DNA of 64,000 bases from Rhynchopus sp. YZ270_cl-10 (GCA_964035575.1 OZ037847.1:1076001-1140000); one strand, 5' to 3'. Shown: positions 28,326 through 39,642, counted from the first letter of the stretch. Numbers and translations are program-made. Notes: generated by a model from the sequence alone, not told the origin.

Positions 28326-29418
28326 ATGGGGTTGTTAGAGTTTCTGAAAGGTCTGCGAAAAACCGATAAGGAAGCGAGACTTCTTGTACTTGGTCTGGAC
28401 AATGCAGGGAAGACGTCCTGTCTGAAGCGTCTTTCAGATGAAAATATGGAGACCGTGATGCCAACAAAGGGCTTCAACATCAAGTCACTATCGCAGGCAG
28501 GGTTCAAGCTCAATGTGTGGGACATAGGGGGGCAGATCAGCATACGGCCGTACTGGCGCAACTACTTCCAGGAGACAGACGCTGTTCTCTACGTGGTGGA
28601 CAGTGCGGACCTCAGACGCCTTGAGGAGACCGGGCTAGAACTCTCACTCCTTCTTGAGGAGGCAAAGCTCGCTAGGTGTGTAGTTCGTCTCAAAGAAAAG
28701 TTTATAAGATGACATAAAAAAAAGAAGACATTTTTTACGATAGTGGGAAAAAGGGATGGGTGTGAGGGGTGCATGTGTCAAGTTTTTCTTTTTTCAGGTG
28801 CGCTTGTCATGAGAGGGCGTATTTTAATTTTTCTGGTGTTTGTATCTTTAACTTCTCTTTTGTTCACAGATGCCCCCTGCTCGTCTTTGCGAACAAGCAG
28901 GATCTCATAAACGCACTTCCTTCAGACGACATATCCGATGCGTTAAAGCTGCCCACTCTTCGCGACCGTGCGTGGAAAATTCAGGTATAGATAGAAACCT
29001 TGTGTATTGCTGGAAGCGATCAATGCATCGCAGGTGTATCCCCCATTTTCAGGTAGGGAATGAGATCGGGTTGGGACTGCATAATATTTAGATTAACGCT
29101 TTGCATGGCAAACGCTGGAAAGGCGAAGAAAAGACATCATCCACCATAAGGGAAAAATCACTGTTTTTTTGGGCCTGGTCTCTTTCCCTCGTACGTCATA
29201 ATAAGTAACCCCTTCCTCACATTTTGTCACTGAGTAGGTTTCTTGGGTTTGAGTGCAACGGGCCACTCTGCTTCACATACAGGCTATTCCTTTTAATATA
29301 CATCTGATCTCACCCACATCCACATCCACATCCACAGGCATGCTCCGCAAAAACCGGAGAGGGCCTCTCAGAAGGCATGGAATGGATTATCCGTGCCCTC
29401 GATGCACCAGCTGCGTGA
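28326..29418 (+). CDS. ARL3: ARL3-like small GTPase, 181 aa, 3 exons
   Basis: Exons are 28326-28675, 28870-28984 and 29338-29418 (phases 2 and 0). The length is nearly that of human ARL3 (182 aa). Motifs: [11 protein letters not shown]-terminal amphipathic helix with Gly2, P-loop GLDNAGKT (residues 23-30), switch I Thr47, switch II WDIGGQ (65-70), [15 protein letters not shown], and CSAKTGEG for guanine binding. [19 protein letters not shown] and [10 protein letters not shown] favour ARL3 over ARL2. ARL3 releases lipidated cargo from UNC119/PDE6D carriers at the cilium, so it points to a flagellate cell. Intron 1 (28676-28869) contains a family B unit and a reverse fragment of family A. I infer the splice sites from reading-frame continuity and conserved family sequence on both sides. 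Confidence 0.92.
28691..28835. repeat. family A (reverse) and family B repeats inside ARL3 intron 1
   Basis: 28691-28713 reads CAAAGAAAAGTTTATAAGAT then GAC, the reverse complement of the family A tail (GTCATCTTATAAACTTTTCTTTG type). 28798-28835 carries family B (GGTGCGCTTGTCATGAGAGGG-like, then T-rich sequence). Two repeat families thus sit in one 194-nt intron. Confidence 0.55.
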
Positions 29419-30499
29419 CGCAAGGCTTGCAGGGGGTTTTCCTCCCCTCTTTTGGGAGCAATACACATCCCACATCGTGTTGACTGAAAATCACTCTTTT
29501 AGACCTTTTTCTACACAATGGGCGGGGGCAGGGTGGGGTGGGTGGGTGGTAACAAGACTGGGGTATCAGCTAAGCACTACCGTGCAGATGAGTTATATAT
29601 TTTTAAGGAAAGCTTCGTAGGTCTGTCCCCCCCCTTCACGAAATGCAGAGAGGCATTCCCACTTAAAACATACCTTTTCCCCATTTTACGTCCCTTGGTG
29701 CGCAGTGCATCCGGCTCTCTTCAAATAAGGGGAGGGAGGTCGTACTGTTTCACTTATTGGTTCTCTCTCTCATTTTTTAGTCGTATTTGGGCTTTGTCTT
29801 GTAAGATGTGTGTCGCCTATTAGTTCTATCAAGTTTTCTATTTACATGATTCGTTTCGGGTGGCTTAACAGCGAGGCTGGAATTATGTGAAAGAAAAAAT
29901 TTTTTTGATGTGTTTGATAACTAATAGGGGCTAATTCTTGCGCAGAATAAGGTCCCAAAATTGATGTGTGTACGCACGAAAGACACATTTTTAAAGTTTT
30001 TGTTGCTTTTTTCTGAAAAGGTGTCAATTTGCATGCAACTAACACACCCTTTCAAATGCTTCGACAACAAAAAAAACAAAACAAAACAAAGACAAAAACA
30101 TTGGCCAAATCAGTTAAAACACGACTATGACAAATAATGACAAAATGTAAGTTTTCTCTTCCCTTAAAGAATTGGAGACAATAACATAAAAACTACAAAA
30201 AAAGTGGACAGGAAGGGAGAGTGATGTTCATGCCCCATACTGGACTCCAATTTCAGGTCCTCGAGTATCAGAAAAGGGCTCACACTCTCTCTCTCTCTCC
30301 CTTCCCTCCCTTTCTCCGCCCAATATCTACCCACTTTTTTTTTCAAACTTCACTTTTTTTCTCCGCAACAAGACACAATAAAAGAGCATCTCCCCCACTA
30401 CCACACTCCTTTCTCCCCTCCCCATCCCCTCCGTCAATCACCCCCCTCCCTTCACATAGGAATTAGGAATGTATTTATTGTAAAAGGAACAAAAAAAAA
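29419..30499 (+). other. gene-free region
   Basis: About 1.1 kb with no convincing coding frame on either strand: T- and A-rich, short homopolymers, an (AAAAC)-type run near 30070-30090 and a CT microsatellite near 30283-30302. The end is pyrimidine-rich with TTCACATAG at 30451-30459, 40 nt before the next ATG. Confidence 0.45.
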
Positions 30500-31969
30500 A
30501 TGGTGAAAAGACTTCGCAAATCGCCGATAGGCTTTCCGTCTCCGGTGGACCTAGGCGCTGCGATGTATACTGCACTGCGTCATAGAGCTCGGGAGGCATA
30601 CACGGAGTACCAGGAAGCGAAAGCTGCGCACATGCCGGCAGAGCTGAGCGAAGAAGAGCTTGCGGAGCAGGACCTGGTTCGCGATTTGATGAACAGAGAG
30701 TCGGTGCGGAGACACAAAAACGAGATGGAGGGACTGCCTATCACGTACCACAGTGGGTATGGCGTGGATAAGGCAACGGTACAGGCTATGCCGTTCACCA
30801 CTCTCCTTGGCACTAATATGCAGGTTTCCAGGTTGTCCATGGGATTAGGCGCGGGATCAGGCTCATATGGGCATACATCTCGGAAAGAGGCTATTGAAGC
30901 AGTGCAGAAGGCTTATGAGCTTGGTGTAAACTACTTTGATACGTCTCCGATGTTCGGCTATGACAGAGACGGCGAGAAGATTCTTGCAGAAGCGCTGAAG
31001 GGCATTCCGCGTGAGTCATACTATGTGTCCACGAAGGTGGGGCGATACCTTGTGGAGGTGGATGATCATGTATTGGGCGGGAAGCGGTGGCGTACGGAGC
31101 ACGACTATGAGTCGCCCCGCGCAACGAAGTCTATCCTTCGTAGCATGGAGACGATGAATGTGGACTACATTGATCTGGTTTATATTCAGGATCCACATTT
31201 TGCGCCTTCCTTCGGGATCGTCAAGACCGGCACCTCGAATGCGTTGGAGGTCGCAAAGCATGAGGGTTATGTGCGTTTTGGTGGTATGAGTGGCTACGAC
31301 ATGAAGGTGATGTCTACCATGGCAAAGCTAGGGGTGTCGCGCAAGCATCACCACGGAGAGCGCTACATCTGCGAGGTGGCGCAGGTCAACTCACGCTACA
31401 ACATGGTAGACACCTCGCTCACATCCACCACCGCAATTCCCTTTCGTTTCATCGAGCACTGCACGAACCGAGGCATCGGGATTGTCAACGCAGCACCTCT
31501 CGCGATGGGGTTGCTCACACCCCAAGGACCCCCTGTGTGGCACTCTGCCGGAGAGGGGGTGCGGAAAGCGTGCAGGGACGTGGTGGAACGTTGTCAAAGC
31601 GAAGGTGTGGATGTGACACGGATTGCGATGCACTACGCATTCGGGTCGGAGTGGGTGGGGTCGCATTTGGTAGGACTCCGTAATGTGGACCAGGTGACCA
31701 ACGCTGTTTCTACCATGACGTCAAAAATAACAGAGACAGAAGCGGCCTGTCTCAACTGGGGGCTCATGAGACTTGACGAACTGGATGTCCGCTGGTGGCA
31801 AGAAAAGGACGCAATTATCACCGGTGAAGGGTACCTGACAGAGGACGCAACACTGAAACAGCACTATGACGACAAAGGCCTCCAACGATCCGGACGCATC
31901 TTTTTCCCGGGCACCCTCCAGAACACCTACCACGACAAGCCCACTGGGGGTATCGGAGAGACTGTTTAA
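30500..31969 (+). CDS. aldo/keto reductase, L-galactose dehydrogenase-like, with altered catalytic residues, 489 aa
   Basis: The core (residues about 100-440) follows plant L-galactose dehydrogenase and related AKRs: SRLSMGLGAGSGSYG, ELGVNYFDTSPMFG, STKVGRY, VDYIDLVYIQDPHF, NAAPLAMGLLTPQGPPVWH. The usual tetrad is Asp, Tyr, Lys, His. Here Asp147 and Lys179 are kept. The Tyr position five residues after the Asp is Phe152, with a Tyr two residues later (Tyr154), and the His position is Gln230. The enzyme may therefore be inactive, altered, or use Tyr154. An N-terminal extension of about 95 residues is charged and helical and unusual for AKRs. If active, it would oxidise L-galactose or a similar aldose with NAD(P) in an ascorbate-type pathway. 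Confidence 0.85.
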   Translation: MVKRLRKSPIGFPSPVDLGAAMYTALRHRAREAYTEYQEAKAAHMPAELSEEELAEQDLVRDLMNRESVRRHKNEMEGLPITYHSGYGVDKATVQAMPFTTLLGTNMQVSRLSMGLGAGSGSYGHTSRKEAIEAVQKAYELGVNYFDTSPMFGYDRDGEKILAEALKGIPRESYYVSTKVGRYLVEVDDHVLGGKRWRTEHDYESPRATKSILRSMETMNVDYIDLVYIQDPHFAPSFGIVKTGTSNALEVAKHEGYVRFGGMSGYDMKVMSTMAKLGVSRKHHHGERYICEVAQVNSRYNMVDTSLTSTTAIPFRFIEHCTNRGIGIVNAAPLAMGLLTPQGPPVWHSAGEGVRKACRDVVERCQSEGVDVTRIAMHYAFGSEWVGSHLVGLRNVDQVTNAVSTMTSKITETEAACLNWGLMRLDELDVRWWQEKDAIITGEGYLTEDATLKQHYDDKGLQRSGRIFFPGTLQNTYHDKPTGGIGETV

Positions 31970-32096
31970 TCTGGCTTGTGCATGTGAGGTTGGGACCCTT
32001 TGGGACAAAAATCATGACCTCAAGCCCTGTTTTTTATCCGCACCCGAACACCACCATTTTTCCCCCCAGCAGGAGTCAAAGAACACACACTAAACA

Positions 32097-34329
32097 ATGC
32101 TCTCCGGAAGAGCTGCGAGAAGCCTTGAAATGGCGATGAAAATACGGAAAAGAAAGCAGCTCTCGGGCACGCGCCACCACTCCTCCTCGGCACTGCAGGC
32201 GAAGGCGATAATAGACGCCTATTTCAACATCTCCGAGAAATGGGCGGATCCGTGGTCCCCTTGCCTCACAGACCACCCCCCTTCACCCCGTGAACTCGAG
32301 CCAACGGTGGACTGGTCGGTCGCAGGGGATTTTGTTGTCACGAAATGCCAGGAGCTCCTAATGCCCCCCGAACATTTCAACCGTGCCATGGCAGTGCGGA
32401 ACGAGCTGGAGGCGTGTCTGCAGGAGGTGTGTCTTCTTGATCCTTTCGATGTGGCGTCAACCATCAGTTTTTATTAGATGTGTACGCGTTACGCAATACC
32501 AGGTTCCTTTTACTGAGATTCGGCGTGGCGTGATTTTACCCCACAGTTTTGAGTTCCTTGTGCCTTACACTTTACACTTCGCATGTTACCCAAAAAACAC
32601 CACAGGAGATGCCAAACGACAACCTGAAGCTGTTCACATTTGGTTCGTGCATGAGTGGGCTAGGCACCGCCACGTCAGATCTGGACACTGTCATCATGCG
32701 GTACGACTCAAATGGGTGGTCGCTGAACCCGACCAGCCGAGATGTATGGTTGTTTGCCTTTTTTTCTCCCGGTGCACCGGTCCTGTACCAAGTCCTCCGG
32801 ATTTTGGGGAAGATTTTGGCCGAAAATAGGCCCCACCTATAAGTAACTGAGCTCATATTTTCCAAAGTTGAAGTCAAAAAATTGTCCAATTTTCAACATC
32901 GGCCCCACCACTGCGCGGAGGAACCCAAAAATGCAAATAAGGGCTCTTTTGTGGGAATCACTTGTTTTTTTTTTTTTGTCAGCCCCATTGTTTCCTCAAA
33001 TCCATTGGGTACGTTTATTAACGAGGTTTGCACTCAGCCCCTTTGCTTTCCCTGCCAAATGAAGTCAGGGAGGTTACAGGCATGGTAGTCACACCATTTC
33101 AACAACGTAGCACAACCCAACACAACACATCAAACCACAGGAGCAAACAAAGCACCTGAAAGACTACCACAACCTGCTTTCACGGCGAGGGTTCACAAAC
33201 CTCAAACACATCCCTGCGAAGGTGCCCATCCTCAGGCGTGAATCACCCGAGCGAGATGGGGAGGTCAACTTTGATATCTGTCTCTTCTTCCACGGTGTGC
33301 GGAATAGCTTGCAGCTCCGCGAATACGCGAGGGTATGAACCGCGCCCCCTTGAACCTAAATAGCGAGAAAAACCCCGGCATTTTTCATCTAATCGGTGCA
33401 CAATTTTTACTCTATTTAAGGTAACTGTTGAGCGACATCTTACAAACTTTATGAAATCAACTCCCGAACGTGGGTGACGTACAGCGAAACTGTCTTTTGA
33501 AAACTCCCAATGCAACCTCTACAGTCATGTCCGTTCTTCATGCCGATGTCGATTGTGCTGCGTGAATGGGGGAAGAGCATGGGAATATTGAACTCCGTGA
33601 ACAGCTTCCTGACACCGTACTGCCTGAACGTGATGCTGATCAACTACCTCGTGCGGGAGGTGTCTCCGTCGTACTTAGTGCCTGTGCCGCCGCTGGTGCC
33701 GCCGTCGTACTACCCGACAGCACCCTCGCAGTATCTGCCGCCGCCTAGGGAGATGCAACGGCGAGAGAAGAAGTTTGTGAAGGACCTGGGGCTGCATGTG
33801 GCAGGGTTCCTCCGGTACTACGCGTGCCTGACGTACTCGGACAAGGTCATCAGTGCGGTCAACCCGCTGAATGACAGCAGAGCGGACTCCGTGCTCTGGG
33901 AACAAAACTCAACCGACCTTGTTATTGAGGAGATGTTTGCACAACAGGACCAGTCGCTTCCCATTCCTAATATGGGCCACAAGGTAGTGTTCATTCTATT
34001 TTTTCACCTGCGTCTGATGTGCTGACGTTTATACTTTTCTCTTCTCTTTTTTTCACCCTTCCCCCTAACACGGCACCGTGAGACTTAGCCACACTATGTT
34101 CGATACCATATACCGGGATTATCAACTTTTTGAAAAATCGACTGATGCCACGCCCCCTTTTTGTCCACAGGTCGACGCACTCCGCTTGTTGGCCATCAGA
34201 GAGAAGATGTTCTACGCATACCTCCACCTCGTGAAGAATGGCTATCTCCCTGCAGACCCCGAGCACGACTCCTCTGGAGCGTGGGACCCGTTCCAAGTAC
34301 GGGTCAAACCCCCAGTAATGGTGGCATAG
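32097..34329 (+). CDS. TUTase / non-canonical poly(A) polymerase-type nucleotidyltransferase, 425 aa, 5 exons
   Basis: Exons are 32097-32426, 32606-32743, 33141-33332, 33525-33983 and 34171-34329, all joined in phase 0. The pol-beta-type catalytic signature FGSCMSGLGTATSDLDTV gives Asp135 and Asp137. The third Asp is Asp201 in GEVNFDICLFF after the strand VPILRR. Next comes the central-domain helix PFFMPMSIVLREWGKSMGIL and CLNVMLINYLV, as in the TUTase/PAPD family. All three metal ligands are present, so it should be active, adding U or A to RNA 3' ends. The family members cannot be told apart from this alone. A Pro-rich insert (PVPPLVPPSYYPTAPSQYLP) lies between the two core regions. Intron 2 carries a degenerate relative of the 360-bp element seen at 53635-53994. 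The acceptor CCCCAG ends 27 nt before the ATG. Confidence 0.87.
32870..32965 (+). repeat. degenerate relative of the 360-bp TIR element, in a TUTase intron
   Basis: ATTGTCCAATTTTCAACATC, GGCCCCACCACTGCGCGGAG, GAACCCAAAAATGCAAATAA and GGGCTCTTTTGTGGGAA appear in the same order as interior blocks of the element at 53635-53994 (TTGTCCATTT, CCCCACCACAGTGCGGACG, GGAAATGCAAATGCGGGTGT). Confidence 0.5.
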
Positions 34330-34591
34330 ACACAACCCCCGTCCCCACCCCCCCTGCACCCCCCAACCCCGCCGGTCCTAAGCCTCGTACAGTGCAGGCT
34401 TTTTTGTCCTTGCGGAACGCTGAAACGGGCCTGATGGCCTTTCATTGAAGGGGTATATGGGGGGGAGGGTTTTTTGCTATCCAGAACAAAACACACGACA
34501 CACATATTAGAAGTAAAAAAACGAGCAAAACTGTGTTTTAATTATTTCCTCTCCTCCGACACATATTTTTCAGCGGGGGAAAAAAAAAAAA

Positions 34592-36430
34592 ATGGAAATC
34601 GTTGAAATCCCGCGTTTTGATGGCTTTCGGCTTTCTCGTGGCGATGACCACGTCCCAGGGATTATTCATGCGATTAAGGCGAAGGCGGGGATTACAACTT
34701 CTGCAGCATTTCGTATGGCGGCATATGAGGCGTCAGATTCTATGGCATCTGCTGTGACGGTGTGTCTTGGCCCTGATGGTTTGATGAGGGCTGCTGTCGA
34801 TATGGTGGGGAACACTTCCTTCACCTCTCATGGTGCTGCGCTCATTAAGAAGACCCGCTCGGAGCACCCCGTTACTGTCTATCTGTTGCAGACCTTGCAG
34901 AGACACATGGCAGGGAGAGGGGATGGGAGCATACGGTGGGTCCTGCTGGTCAGGGAGCTGCTCCGCGCGTTGTTGCAGCTTTCCTCGGTGCCTTCTCATG
35001 TTGAGCTGCACCATGCCACCTCCGATGTGGTACGCATTGCAAAAGAAACGCTAGCAGCGCACACTGTGAAGAGGACAATACCGCAAATCACCTCTACCTG
35101 CATCACCTCGGTTGTAGATAGTTGCTGTTCTGGAGGGGTTTTGACCAAGATGACCCAAATTCTAACTCAATACCTCACGGCATATTCTGAAACAGAAGAA
35201 GGAGTGGATTTTCTGAAATACGCACCCCCCGAAGCGCATACCATTCATACCATCATTGGTGCCGCATTCAGTGGAAGCTGTGTTATAGAAGGAACGCTTT
35301 TTCACGGCCATCTGCGTACCATCTCAAAAATGCCTAAAGGGGTGAAAGGGGGTCGCGTCGTTCTTCTTAAGGGACGCCCCTTGATAGGGAAGGATGGTGG
35401 GTATGCAAGCGATTCGGAGAGTTCGGGGTCGGAGGGGGGAGAAGAGGGGAGTTGTTTTGATGATGGTGGGAATGTTGATTATGAATTTACGAAGGCAGAG
35501 CTTTCGGATGCGTCGGAGTGGGTGATGATGGCTTGCAAAATGTTTGTCGCAGCGCTGGGGAACTGTGAAATCCACTGTGTCCTCTCCTCCGTCAAACTCC
35601 CTGATGCGGTGCTCTCTGATGCAGCGGAGCTGGGTATTATGATATGCGATACGATCGACACGAAAGACGTTCCCCGCATGGGCTCGCTCCTCCAGATCGA
35701 ACCCATTGAGCCGTCTGTGTTCCTCCACCACTACAGCGACCCTTCCGGAGGCCATATCAACCCCAATACCGACACCGCGATGACCACCTTCGTTGAGATA
35801 ATGAGAACCACAGCGTCGGTGGATAGTGGTTCTTTTGTACGGATTGTACCGTTTAAGGTGGTGCCCATGCCGTTGACACTGCTCATATCGGGGCAGTCGA
35901 GTGGAGTTGCGTCTGAGAGTGTTGACATCGTAAGGCGTGTATTGACCTCTTTAAGGTGGTGTCTGAGGCGTGATGCGATGTATGTGGGTGGCTGTTGGAA
36001 AGACTGGCTTCTTGTTGCTGCAGCGTTGAGGCGTGGTGCAAAGGCGTGCCATGCGTCGGCATGGGTGATGGCAGTATCATACTCCATGGAAGCAGTCGTG
36101 ACGCACGGTGTGCTCAATTCAATTGGAGAACGTACGGAGCAGAATCGGCAGTGGGTGCAACGTCTGATAGCGAAGGCATGCGCAGAGGCAAAAGGAATTG
36201 TGTCGACCCTGCACGTACTGCAACAGCTTGACAGTGAAATTGGAGACATAGTCGAGGTGATGTCACCAGAGCCCTTAAACATCTGGGAGCACGCAGAGAG
36301 CCTCCCCGATCTGTTGCTGTCGTGCCTCTCGTCTGTTGCATTGCTTGCACGCATCGATGCGTTGGTCCCAAGCAAACGGCTTTGCGAAAAGACACAATCG
36401 GAACACGTGACACAAACACATTTAGTGTAG
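34592..36430 (+). CDS. group II chaperonin-like protein of BBS10/BBS12/MKKS type, 612 aa
   Basis: The N-terminal half follows the CCT/TCP-1 equatorial domain: LGPDGLMRAAVDMVGNTSFT near residue 53, SHGAALIKKTRSEHPV, and GDGSIRWVLLVRELLRAL near residue 110 (the GDGT nucleotide loop). A weaker equatorial return occurs near residues 440-560. Divergence from canonical CCT subunits, an acidic insert (GSEGGEEGSCFDDGG near residue 280) and insert-rich apical sequence fit the vertebrate-type BBS chaperonin-like proteins, which help CCT assemble the BBSome. BBS10 seems the nearest, but I cannot separate the three. With ARL3 it suggests a cilium or flagellum. The acceptor TTTTTCAG ends 18 nt before the ATG. 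Confidence 0.7.
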   Translation: MEIVEIPRFDGFRLSRGDDHVPGIIHAIKAKAGITTSAAFRMAAYEASDSMASAVTVCLGPDGLMRAAVDMVGNTSFTSHGAALIKKTRSEHPVTVYLLQTLQRHMAGRGDGSIRWVLLVRELLRALLQLSSVPSHVELHHATSDVVRIAKETLAAHTVKRTIPQITSTCITSVVDSCCSGGVLTKMTQILTQYLTAYSETEEGVDFLKYAPPEAHTIHTIIGAAFSGSCVIEGTLFHGHLRTISKMPKGVKGGRVVLLKGRPLIGKDGGYASDSESSGSEGGEEGSCFDDGGNVDYEFTKAELSDASEWVMMACKMFVAALGNCEIHCVLSSVKLPDAVLSDAAELGIMICDTIDTKDVPRMGSLLQIEPIEPSVFLHHYSDPSGGHINPNTDTAMTTFVEIMRTTASVDSGSFVRIVPFKVVPMPLTLLISGQSSGVASESVDIVRRVLTSLRWCLRRDAMYVGGCWKDWLLVAAALRRGAKACHASAWVMAVSYSMEAVVTHGVLNSIGERTEQNRQWVQRLIAKACAEAKGIVSTLHVLQQLDSEIGDIVEVMSPEPLNIWEHAESLPDLLLSCLSSVALLARIDALVPSKRLCEKTQSEHVTQTHLV

Positions 36431-36553
36431 GTGCTTCACCCTTAACAACGAATAACGAATAAAAAAAAAGGGGGTTTTCGTTGTCAGCAGTTTTATTTTT
36501 TTGGAAATATGTCAACACATCAAACAGAAACACACCACACACAAAGCAACACC

Positions 36554-39436
36554 ATGGCCGATAAGGTGATGCAGATCCAAAAAGATATCAAGGTATATCG
36601 TAATACCCCCTTTTTGCGCCAGCTACTCCTTAGCTTAGATGAAAAAGAACACTGTTATTTGCGACGTACGCATGACCACATAGCAACACACTGTGCTTTC
36701 TTGTCCAAATAAGCAATGAACAAAACACCCGTTTTTCTACCTCATTACAGGATAAGGCAGAAGACTACCGTGACTACCTTGCAGACTTGAAATCATGGGA
36801 GCGTGACATCACCACAAAGGACGGCAGCGTCGCCAAGAAAAATAAGGTTTGCAATTTTCCTTTTTTCTTTACCTGAGCTCGACTGAGATGCGTTTCAGCA
36901 CGTTTCAACTCTTTTTTTTTTATTCGTTTTCATAGCTTTTTTCCTGTTCTCCTAAGATATGAACCTTCTTCACTAAATGGTACTAAATGGCACTATACAC
37001 AAAAAAATGCCGAAGACACAAAAACAACAGCTGGAGCATGGCGTTGACAAGTTTTTGCAACTTCCCATCACGTCTGGACCTGTAGAGCTAACCCTGCACA
37101 AGGCAGTGGTGGCTGTCCTCTACTTGTGTGGTCGTTCCCCCTATCCCCCTTATCTCCTCATCTTCTTTTCTCCTATTTCACAGCTGGAAGCAGACTACCC
37201 CCCAATCAGAGGAACCGTGGACGAGGCATCGGTTCTCAAGATGCAGGCCGAGAAGGAGAAGGACGACCCTATCCTGAAGCAGAAGGAGCTGGGCAATGAG
37301 TTCTTCAAGTCAGGCAAGTACGCGGAGGCTGCACGCAGTTATGCAAAGGGAATTGAATACGACCCGGATGACAAGAACGCCTACGTCCTCCACGCGAACC
37401 GGTATGTACATTGTGCAAAATCCGTACAGCTACTGCACGAAACCGATCAAGGTCACCTCATCCATCGATTTTTTTTTTCCACCCAATTTTTGACAAAAGG
37501 AATGAAGGCTCCCTATCCTGTCAATACACTACCAAAACAATGACAGTTTCCATCCCAATCCACAGAAATTCGGTTTAAATTCAAAGGTGACGAAGCGGGC
37601 TTCGTCATTCTTATGTTTCTTTGTATTTCACCCTAGTGTTGAAGATGTGTATTCATTATTTCAACTTTTCTTTGATTTCGTCAACTCCTTACCCAAAAAA
37701 AAAAAATATCCCGAACAGCGCGATGGCTCTTCTCAAGGTGGGAGACTTCCCCCAGGCAGAAATTGATGCCGGGCTCTGCGTGCAGAAGAACCGCACCTAC
37801 ACGAAAGGGTTCTTCCGGAGAGCGCTTGCCAGGAAGGCGCAGGGGAAGCTTGCGCTTGCAATAGAAGACCTTGGCACGGTATGCCCCCACACTGTACTGT
37901 TGGGATGGTCATTGCTTATCAGATGTCAACCCCGAAATGGAAAAAGGGGTCCACCGATGCACCCAGTCAGTGTACCAAGGTGCACTGTCATGAGAGGGTT
38001 TTTGTGTTTTAAGTCAAGCATTGTCGGCGTCGGGGGAGTTTGTACTGTCAACTTTTCAAATTTTGTAAAATTTTAACACCACCTTTTTCAGGTCCTCGTG
38101 TTGGAGCCGGACAACAAGGAGGCGAAGCAACAGCTTGCGCAGGCACAGGCAGACATTAAGAAGGAGAAGAAGGTGTGGCACCACCCCACCACCCCATCCC
38201 CACACCATTCCGCAAAGCTTTTAGTCATGATTGTAAATGGTGAACGCGCACCTTTCTTCTACTTTGAGGCAATGATTATGTTCCTGCTGACAACCCCCTC
38301 ACGGTAACCGATGTGCATACCAATAAAGTGCTCTCTGGGGGTTTGATAACCCAGCGGAGAAGCAGTGCCCTGCGTCCGCCGATGAATGGTGACGCGTTTT
38401 GCACTTTCAAACTTCTTCTACAAAAAACCCCCTTTTCAAATGAAGTGGCAGGACACTCTCCTATCGCTCAACTAATTTTTTTTTAGCGCTGATCAATGCA
38501 TCTCTCCACCCATATTTCCCACAGGAAGAAGAGAAAGCTGCCGCTGCGCCACGGAAGAAGCTTCAAATCACAGAGGTCGATGATGATGATGATGAAAGCG
38601 ATGAGGGGGAAGAGGAGGTTGAGATTCCGATTCGCGCGAAGAAGACGGACGGGGAGAAGAAGGCAGCTACACCTGCACCTGCACCTACACCAGAACAGCC
38701 GAAAAAGACGACACCTACACCTACCCCCAAACCGGCACCTAAACCAAAGAAGAAGGTGACCGGCCCGATCGAAGTCATCGACGACGACGAAGATGAAGAA
38801 CCTGTCGGCAAAATCCTCCGCCCCCCAACAAGACATGAAGACCCCCTTGCCGGTGTGGTGCCCGAACCTGCCCCAACCCCAGAGCCTACTCCGACCCCCA
38901 CACCCACACCCACGCCCACCCCTGCACCAAAGGCTGCTTCCCCCAAGGCAGGCTCGCCCAAGGCAGGGTCACCCAAGGGTGTCATTCTGCCCAGTGAAAC
39001 GTACCTCAAAGCGGTGGAGCAGACGAAGAACACCCAGCACCTTTCCTCACCGAATACGTTTGTGCAGTTTGAGAGGGTGTGGACGTCGTTGGAAGGGAAG
39101 GGGGCAGAGCGGTTGGCGTATTTGAGATTGGTAGGGAAGGAGAAATATGTGGACTTTTTCAAGTCGAATGTGACGGAGGATGTCTTGGCGGATGTGGTGG
39201 GGATTATGCATGATGAGTTTGTGAAGGGCGGCGCGGACGACGTGGAGCGTGCCTTCCTCATCACCCGGCACCTCTCGAAGCTTGACAGACTTGCAGCGCT
39301 TCTCCTCTTCAGCGACCCAGAAGTATCCGAAAAGCTTGCCAAGCTTCCTGCCCTCCTAGCAAAGAACCCTCACTCTATCTCTGCGGATGACCTCAAATCT
39401 CTGGCCCGCGATCTGAAACGCCGAATGGCAGAGTAA
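36554..39436 (+). CDS. RPAP3: RPAP3 homologue (R2TP co-chaperone with TPRs and RPAP3_C domain), 501 aa, 6 exons
   Basis: Exons are 36554-36592, 36751-36846, 37184-37401, 37719-37878, 38092-38172 and 38525-39436 (phases 0, 0, 2, 0, 0). The N-terminus DYRDYLADLKSWERDITTKD matches the RPAP3 start (DFMRDLENWEKDI in human), followed by YPPIRG. One TPR block spans about residues 72-190 (KELGNEFFKSGKYAEAARSY, NRAMALLKVGDFPQAE, GFFRRALARKAQGKLALAIE, EPDNKEAKQQL) and should bind the EEVD tail of HSP90. Then comes an acidic and Pro/Thr/Lys-rich linker. The last about 125 residues are the RPAP3_C domain (FVQFERVWTSLEGKGAERLA, LADVVGIMHDEFVKGG). RPAP3 acts with PIH1D1 and RUVBL1/2 in assembly of RNA polymerases, snoRNPs and PIKKs. 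SPAG1 is the alternative, but the N-terminal motif favours RPAP3. An in-frame ATG at 36509 precedes the likely acceptor AG (36526-36527), so 36554 is preferred. Confidence 0.88.
37970..38025 (+). repeat. family B repeat in RPAP3 intron 4
   Basis: AAGGTGCACTGTCATGAGAG followed by GGTTTTTGTGTTTTAAGTCA. This matches copies at 40432-40475 and 41163-41215 block for block. Confidence 0.6.
38336..38420 (+). repeat. family C repeat in RPAP3 intron 5
   Basis: GGGGGTTTGATAACCCAGCG, then GCAGTGCCCTGCGTCCGCCG, ATGAATGGTGACGCGTTTTG and CACTTTCAAACTTCTTCT. It matches the copies after the first gene (601-660) and at 58946-59020, including the GATAACCC block that precedes the latter. Confidence 0.65.
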
Positions 39437-39642
39437 AAAAAAAATGGTGGGAAGGGAGGGAGGGATTGTCTCAAAGATTGAGAGATCACTCAAACGCTTT
39501 TGTTAAATAATGTGTGAGCTATTTTGTGGAGGTACTCCAAAGAAGAAGAAAAAATGGGAGAAAAAGAATCATGCGTGCCGTTGCTGCAACGCTATTAATT
39601 AGGGGCTGGGGGTCCCGGCTGATATTTTATTTCTAAGGCCCC

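Noticed and set aside
36509-36553. Upstream in-frame ATG of the RPAP3 gene
   Set aside because: It lies before the likely splice acceptor at 36526-36527, and the extra residues (His/Thr/Gln-rich) are not RPAP3-like.
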